From Gammaproteobacteria bacterium (GTDB taxonomy: Bacteria > Pseudomonadota > Gammaproteobacteria > Pseudomonadales > Azotimanducaceae): DNA of 64,000 nucleotides. The DNA lies in NCBI GenBank assembly GCA_003247835.1, contig QJYB01000024.1:1-64000 (forward strand). The letters are read 5' to 3'. This document shows positions 60,170 to 64,000 of this stretch, piece by piece. The first letter of the stretch is position 1. Every line of letters begins with the position of its first letter. Under the pieces are notes generated by a model. It saw only the letters and a list, made by a program, of their open reading frames with translations, did no database searches and was not told the DNA's origin. The translations under genes and the position numbers were made by a program.

Positions 60170-62413
60170 GTGAGAAGACTTTGCGGACCGTGCATCGTCG
60201 TGGCTGCGCTCGCCGCCGGTTGTGGCGGCGGTGGTTCGGACGCTGCGGCACCCCCGCCGTTAGGCGGCGGCCCCCCGCCGGTAAGCGGGCCGCCGTCGGA
60301 TCCGTTCGGCTTCGACATCCGTGAGCCCGTGGCGGCGCTCGCCATTCCACTCGGCAGTGGCAGCCTTGGCAGCTACGCCCTCGAGAACGCCTTTCCGGCC
60401 TTGAGCTTTCCGGCGGCCATCTTCCTGACGGCCGTACCGGGAGAGAATCGGCTGGTGGTGGTTCAGCAGAGCGGACAGGTACGCGCCTTCGCCGATCAGT
60501 CTTCGGTGATGACGAGCGAGGTGGTGCTCGATGTAGGAGCGCGCATTGCCTTTGGAGGTGAGAAGGGGCTGCTCGGATTCGCATTCGATCCGGACTTCCT
60601 GCAGAACCGGTTCGTCTACGTATACCAGTCCATGGCGGGCGCGGCGCCGCCCGGCTTCGAGCACGTCTCACGGATTTCGCGCTTCACCTGGGATGCGGTG
60701 ACGGACAGTGCGCCGCTCGCAACAGAGAAGGTCATCCTCGAAGTGGCCGAGCCCTACTCAAATCACAATGGCGGAATGCTGGCTTTCGGGCCGGACGATC
60801 GTCTCTACATCTCGCTCGGTGACGGCGGCAGCGGCGACGACCCGGACGACAATGCCCAGAATCCAGCCAACCTGCTCGGCAGCGTGCTGCGCATCGATGT
60901 CCACCCCACCGATCCGGCGGACGGTTACGACATTCCAGCAGACAATCCGTTCGTGGGCCGGGCCGGCTTCCGCGGCGAGATCTGGGCCTACGGATTGCGT
61001 AACCCCTGGCGGTTCTCCTTCGATCGCGGCACCGGCACGCTGTGGGCGGGTGACGTGGGGCAGGTGAGCCGGGAGGAGATCGACATCATCCGTCGCGGCG
61101 GCAACTACGGCTGGCGGATCTACGAGGGAAACCTCTCTCATCTCAATCCGGGCAACCTGCCCGCCACGGACTTCGCTGCGCCGGTGATCGACTACGACCG
61201 TAGCCAGGGTAACGTGGTCATCGGCGGTTATGTCTACCGGGGCAATCGTTTGCCTTCGCTGCAGGGGCGCTATCTCTATGCGGACAACGGCTCCGGTAAC
61301 GTCTGGGCGCTGGACTACGACGCGGGCAGCGGCACCGTGGTCGCCAACACGCTGATCGAGAATCTCGGTGGCATCACCTCCTTTGGTGAGGACGCGGGCG
61401 GCGACGTCCATGCGGTGACGGGTGCGGGCGGCATCTACCGGATCAGCGAGCTCTCCGGCGGCACACCCTCGGATCCGCCGCCTTTGCTCTCCGACACGGG
61501 CGTCTTCGACAACCTGGTATCGCTGACGCCGGCGAGCGGCTTCATCGAATACGACCTGAACGCGCCGTTCTGGTCCGACGGTGCCGTCAAGCGGCGCTGG
61601 ATCGCGGTACCTGATGGCGAAACCATCGGCTTTTCGCCGACGGCGGCCTGGACCTTCCCGGTGGGCACCGTGATCGTCAAGCACTTCGAGCTGGCGCTGA
61701 CGGAGGGAGACCCGACCAGCCAGCGGCGCCTCGAGACCCGGATCCTGGTGCACAGGAATGACGGCTGGCGCGGCTTCACCTATCGCTGGAACGGCGCGCA
61801 GACGGACGCGGACCTGCTCACTCAACGGGAGCAGGAGATCATCACGGTCACGCTCGCCGCGGGTGGCAGCCGAGACCAGCTCTACGAATACCCGTCACGG
61901 ACGGATTGCCAGAGTTGCCACACGACCGCCGCGGGTTTCGTGCTAGGGGTACGTACCCGCCAGCTGAACCGAGACTTCGACTACCCGGCGGCCACGGACA
62001 ATCAGCTCCGGTCCTGGAACCACGTCGGTCTGTTCAGCACCGACATCGGCAGCGAGACGACGTACCAGGCGTACCCGCAGACCGTCGATGCGTCCGTGGC
62101 TACCGACCTGCGAGCGCGGACCTATCTCGACGTCAACTGCGCTCAGTGTCACCAGCCCGGCGGGCCCGCGCCGACCACCATGGACCTTCGCTTCGATACG
62201 TCGACAGCGGCAATGGGCGTCATGGACGTGGCACCCACGGCCGGTGACCTGGGGATTGCCAATGCCAGGATCGTGGCGCCGGGCGACCGGCTCAGGAGCG
62301 TGCTCTGGCAACGGATGGTCATGCTGAATGCGAGCCGGATGCCAGCAATCGGCAGTCACGTCGTGGACGAGGCCGGTGCGGAGTTGATTGGCCGCTGGAT
62401 CGACTCTCTGTAG
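60170..62413 (+). CDS. Fusion lipoprotein: PQQ-dependent sugar dehydrogenase and diheme cytochrome c
   Basis: This 747-aa protein is read from the GTG at 60170; the track's start at 59147 runs antisense through the LLM gene. It has the lipobox 'VVAALAAGC', then a Gly/Pro-rich linker. A six-bladed sorbosone/glucose dehydrogenase propeller follows ('GGEKGLLGFAFDPDFLQNRF', 'RLYISLGDGGSGD', 'GLRNPWRFSFDRG'). The SO2930-like C-terminal domain has two heme sites, 'CQSCH' (about residue 580) and 'CAQCH' (about 657), and a later Met in 'SRMPAIGS'. Electrons from sugar oxidation could pass directly to the hemes and on to periplasmic acceptors. Confidence 0.87.
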   Translation: MRRLCGPCIVVAALAAGCGGGGSDAAAPPPLGGGPPPVSGPPSDPFGFDIREPVAALAIPLGSGSLGSYALENAFPALSFPAAIFLTAVPGENRLVVVQQSGQVRAFADQSSVMTSEVVLDVGARIAFGGEKGLLGFAFDPDFLQNRFVYVYQSMAGAAPPGFEHVSRISRFTWDAVTDSAPLATEKVILEVAEPYSNHNGGMLAFGPDDRLYISLGDGGSGDDPDDNAQNPANLLGSVLRIDVHPTDPADGYDIPADNPFVGRAGFRGEIWAYGLRNPWRFSFDRGTGTLWAGDVGQVSREEIDIIRRGGNYGWRIYEGNLSHLNPGNLPATDFAAPVIDYDRSQGNVVIGGYVYRGNRLPSLQGRYLYADNGSGNVWALDYDAGSGTVVANTLIENLGGITSFGEDAGGDVHAVTGAGGIYRISELSGGTPSDPPPLLSDTGVFDNLVSLTPASGFIEYDLNAPFWSDGAVKRRWIAVPDGETIGFSPTAAWTFPVGTVIVKHFELALTEGDPTSQRRLETRILVHRNDGWRGFTYRWNGAQTDADLLTQREQEIITVTLAAGGSRDQLYEYPSRTDCQSCHTTAAGFVLGVRTRQLNRDFDYPAATDNQLRSWNHVGLFSTDIGSETTYQAYPQTVDASVATDLRARTYLDVNCAQCHQPGGPAPTTMDLRFDTSTAAMGVMDVAPTAGDLGIANARIVAPGDRLRSVLWQRMVMLNASRMPAIGSHVVDEAGAELIGRWIDSL

Positions 62414-62432
62414 CGGCGCTTACAGCGAGCGC

Positions 62433-63212
62433 TCAGAACCAGCGCCCGTCCTTTTCGTCCGACCGGCCGCCGCCGCGGCGTCGCAGCAGACCCCGGTAGG
62501 CAGCGAGATAGTCACGCCGTGCGAACAGGCCGATCAGAGCCAGCCCGGCGAGGAAGCCGCCGACATGCGCAAAGAAGGCCACGCCACCCCTCGCTTCGCC
62601 CAGCGCGGGGAGCCCGCCGAGCAATTGCAGTAGAAACCAGTAACCGAGCATGAAAACCGCCGGTACGGCGATGGTGGTGACGTAAAAGCCGAGGAAGATC
62701 AGTGTGTTCACCCGGGCTCTGGGAAACAGCAGCGCGTAGGCTCCCATGACGCCACCGATGGCACCGGAAGCGCCGACCATGGGTATGGTGCTCGTCGGTG
62801 CCGTGGCGATCTGTGCACCCGCAGCTGCCAGCCCGCAGAGCAGATAGAAGACGACGAAGCGGAACGGACCCATCACGTCTTCGACGTTGTCGCCGAACAC
62901 CCAGAGAAACCACATGTTGCCGAGAATGTGGAACCAGCCGCCGTGCATGAACATGGAGGTCAGCAGGGAGGTCGGGTTGCCGTGACCGTCGAGCTGGCAG
63001 ACCAGGTGCTCGGAGACGGGGACACGGGTGCCGGGCGCCACGTTGCCGAGCAGGTCACCCGGTATCAGGCCGTGCAGACACATGGATTCTGCCAGCGGTG
63101 TGGCGGCCCCGAATCCCTGCAGCCATCCCCAGACGAGCGCGTTCAGCACGATGATGAGAATGGTCGCGATGGGCGTTCGCGCTGTCGGGTTGTCGTCGGA
63201 AAGCGGAAACAA
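62433..63212 (-). CDS. Rhomboid-family intramembrane serine protease
   Basis: This 259-aa protein has about six membrane helices. The catalytic Ser lies in 'MVGASGAIGGVMGAYALLF' (GxSG) and the catalytic His in 'FFAHVGGFLAGLALIG'. The conserved 'FMHGGWFHILGNMWFLWVFG' (His/Asn oxyanion-hole region) is present. It cleaves membrane proteins within the bilayer. The cytoplasmic tail is rich in Arg and Gly. No substrate is inferable. It lies 8 bases after the cupin gene on the same strand. Confidence 0.93.
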   Translation of the reverse strand: MFPLSDDNPTARTPIATILIIVLNALVWGWLQGFGAATPLAESMCLHGLIPGDLLGNVAPGTRVPVSEHLVCQLDGHGNPTSLLTSMFMHGGWFHILGNMWFLWVFGDNVEDVMGPFRFVVFYLLCGLAAAGAQIATAPTSTIPMVGASGAIGGVMGAYALLFPRARVNTLIFLGFYVTTIAVPAVFMLGYWFLLQLLGGLPALGEARGGVAFFAHVGGFLAGLALIGLFARRDYLAAYRGLLRRRGGGRSDEKDGRWF

Positions 63213-63220
63213 ACCTGCCT

Positions 63221-63676
63221 CTAAAGGTCGTTCAGGTGGTCCCAGTCTACCCAGGTGCGACGTCCGTGGGACTTGATCATGGTGCGCCGGATCCAGGGGT
63301 AGTGCACCAGGTCCGCGGGGTTGGACTCGCCACCCACCAGATAGACCAGATCGGAGTCACCGTCGTTGTGCAGGCCATGACCGGGAGACGGGCTCGGAAA
63401 GCCCATGAAATCGCCCGGCTGTACCGCAACACGCAGCTCGCCGATGAACGCCGTGCCCGTGCCGCTCAGGATGTAGACGAACTCCTCATCGGCGTCGTGA
63501 TAGTGGAACTGGGTGCTGTCGCGGCCAGGCTCCAGGCGGATGAGGTGCACACCGAGCCGGGAGAGGCCCGCCGGAACCCCGAGAGTTCGGGTCATACGCA
63601 CGGCGTTGTCGTTGAACTGGTGCCGGTGGGCCCGCTCGGGCATGGCGGCGATGTCCGCCGCGGCCAGCCGCTTCAT
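63221..63676 (-). CDS. Cupin-domain protein
   Basis: This 151-aa protein has cupin motif 1, 'QFHYHDADEEFVYILSGTG' (His, His, Glu metal ligands), and motif 2, 'VQPGDFMGFPSPSPGHGLHN'. It probably binds a divalent metal; relatives include dioxygenases, sugar isomerases and regulators of sugar metabolism. Its ATG overlaps the stop of hisC (ATGA), which suggests coupling and a possible link to histidine or amino-acid metabolism. The activity is unassigned. Confidence 0.88.
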   Translation of the reverse strand: MKRLAAADIAAMPERAHRHQFNDNAVRMTRTLGVPAGLSRLGVHLIRLEPGRDSTQFHYHDADEEFVYILSGTGTAFIGELRVAVQPGDFMGFPSPSPGHGLHNDGDSDLVYLVGGESNPADLVHYPWIRRTMIKSHGRRTWVDWDHLNDL

Positions 63677-63999
63677 GTCAGGCGACCCAGGATGCGGGCG
63701 AGCGCGTTGGTCAGGCGCGTATTCTGCGCGTCGGTGCCGACGGTGATGCGCAGCTTGTCCTCGAGCAGCGGGTCGTGGAAGTAGCGGACCAGAATGCCTT
63801 CCTCTTTCAGGGCCTCGTAGATCTGTTCGGCCGTTCTCGGCGCATCGAGGGCCACCTCGGCGAGCAGGAAGTTGGTCTGGGAGATGTCCACGGAGAATCC
63901 CAGCTCGAGCAGGCGGTCACGCAGCACCCGCCGGGCGGAGCGCACCTGCTGCCAGGTTTCTTCCGCGTAGGCCCGATCCGCCAGCGCCGCCTCGCCGAG
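63673..63999 (-). CDS. hisC: Histidinol-phosphate aminotransferase, C-terminal part (truncated by the window)
   Basis: The reading frame is open to the right edge, so the start and the PLP Lys lie outside. The visible 108 residues show the family C-terminus: 'RRVLRDRLLELGFSVDISQT', 'NFLLAEV', 'EGILVRYFHDPLLEDKLRIT' and 'GTDAQNTRL'. 'RYF-x6-LRIT-GT' is the typical HisC substrate- and PLP-binding segment. HisC makes histidinol phosphate in histidine synthesis, and homologues may also act on aromatic amino acids. It precedes the cupin and rhomboid genes in one apparent operon. Confidence 0.86.
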   Translation of the reverse strand, partial: LGEAALADRAYAEETWQQVRSARRVLRDRLLELGFSVDISQTNFLLAEVALDAPRTAEQIYEALKEEGILVRYFHDPLLEDKLRITVGTDAQNTRLTNALARILGRLT

Positions 64000-64000
64000 A

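Overview
The window is dense, high-GC chromosomal DNA with about 67 protein genes, no RNA genes, no insertion sequences and no CRISPR. The gene set (SbcB exonuclease I, MetR, SixA, FxsA, ZntB, ExeA/GspB, AmpG) points to a gammaproteobacterium. The many acyl-CoA, SDR, MBL-fold and molybdenum/PQQ oxidoreductase genes suggest an aerobic, probably marine or environmental heterotroph. I cannot place it further. Most antisense ORFs in the track are GC-driven shadows. No gap exceeds 300 bases; the largest are 2084-2326 (promoter and CIRCE), 22188-22421 (two inverted repeats) and 4305-4533 (terminator).

Layout: 1-2.1 kb holds a truncated AmpG permease, an alkyltransferase-like protein and FxsA. 2.2-4.4 kb is groES-groEL under a sigma-70-like promoter and a perfect CIRCE operator. 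4.5-8.1 kb holds a PuuD-like membrane protein and an inorganic-ion operon (mscS, Ca2+/Na+ antiporter, zntB). 8.2-14.5 kb holds a coiled-coil membrane protein, a GAF/HD-GYP protein with an unusual insertion, and a plsC-like/exeA/gspB operon. 14.7-20.9 kb holds a lipoprotein aminopeptidase, an SLC13 transporter, sbcB and an osmoprotectant-type ABC system whose binding protein and permease are fused. 20.9-27.9 kb holds an Arc-like regulator with an atypical response regulator, then a five-gene overlapping NUDIX/ABC/FtsX/AttH-lipoprotein/NUDIX operon.

28-33.4 kb holds a REC-PAS-GGDEF-EAL protein, a PLP gamma-family enzyme, an SDR and purC. 33.4-36.1 kb holds a secreted stand-alone relative of the SAM-hydrolase C-terminal domain, a beta-lactamase-fold hydrolase and an AttH-like unknown. 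36.1-41.4 kb is an acyl-CoA carboxylase operon with split biotin carboxylase, free biotin carrier, crotonase, carboxyltransferase and MFE-2-like SDR. 41.4-45.6 kb is a glycosyltransferase / methyltransferase / alpha-alpha-toroid cluster. 45.6-51.9 kb holds an HD phosphohydrolase, metR, a PNPOx-like protein, an MBL hydrolase, an uncharacterised membrane pair, an RNA m5C methyltransferase and a PrsW-like protease.

51.9-57.6 kb is a minus-strand operon for a Tat-exported molybdenum hydroxylase (2Fe-2S, Mo and FAD subunits) with its own cytochrome b, an unknown gene and sixA. 57.6-64 kb holds an MBL lipoprotein, a DUF6356-type protein, an LLM flavoprotein, a PQQ-dehydrogenase/diheme cytochrome c fusion lipoprotein, a rhomboid protease, a cupin and a truncated hisC.

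The strongest candidates for new biology are the HD-GYP insertion, the Arc/response-regulator pair, the secreted SAM-hydrolase-like half protein, the glycan-type cluster, and the molybdenum hydroxylase operon with a dedicated membrane anchor.
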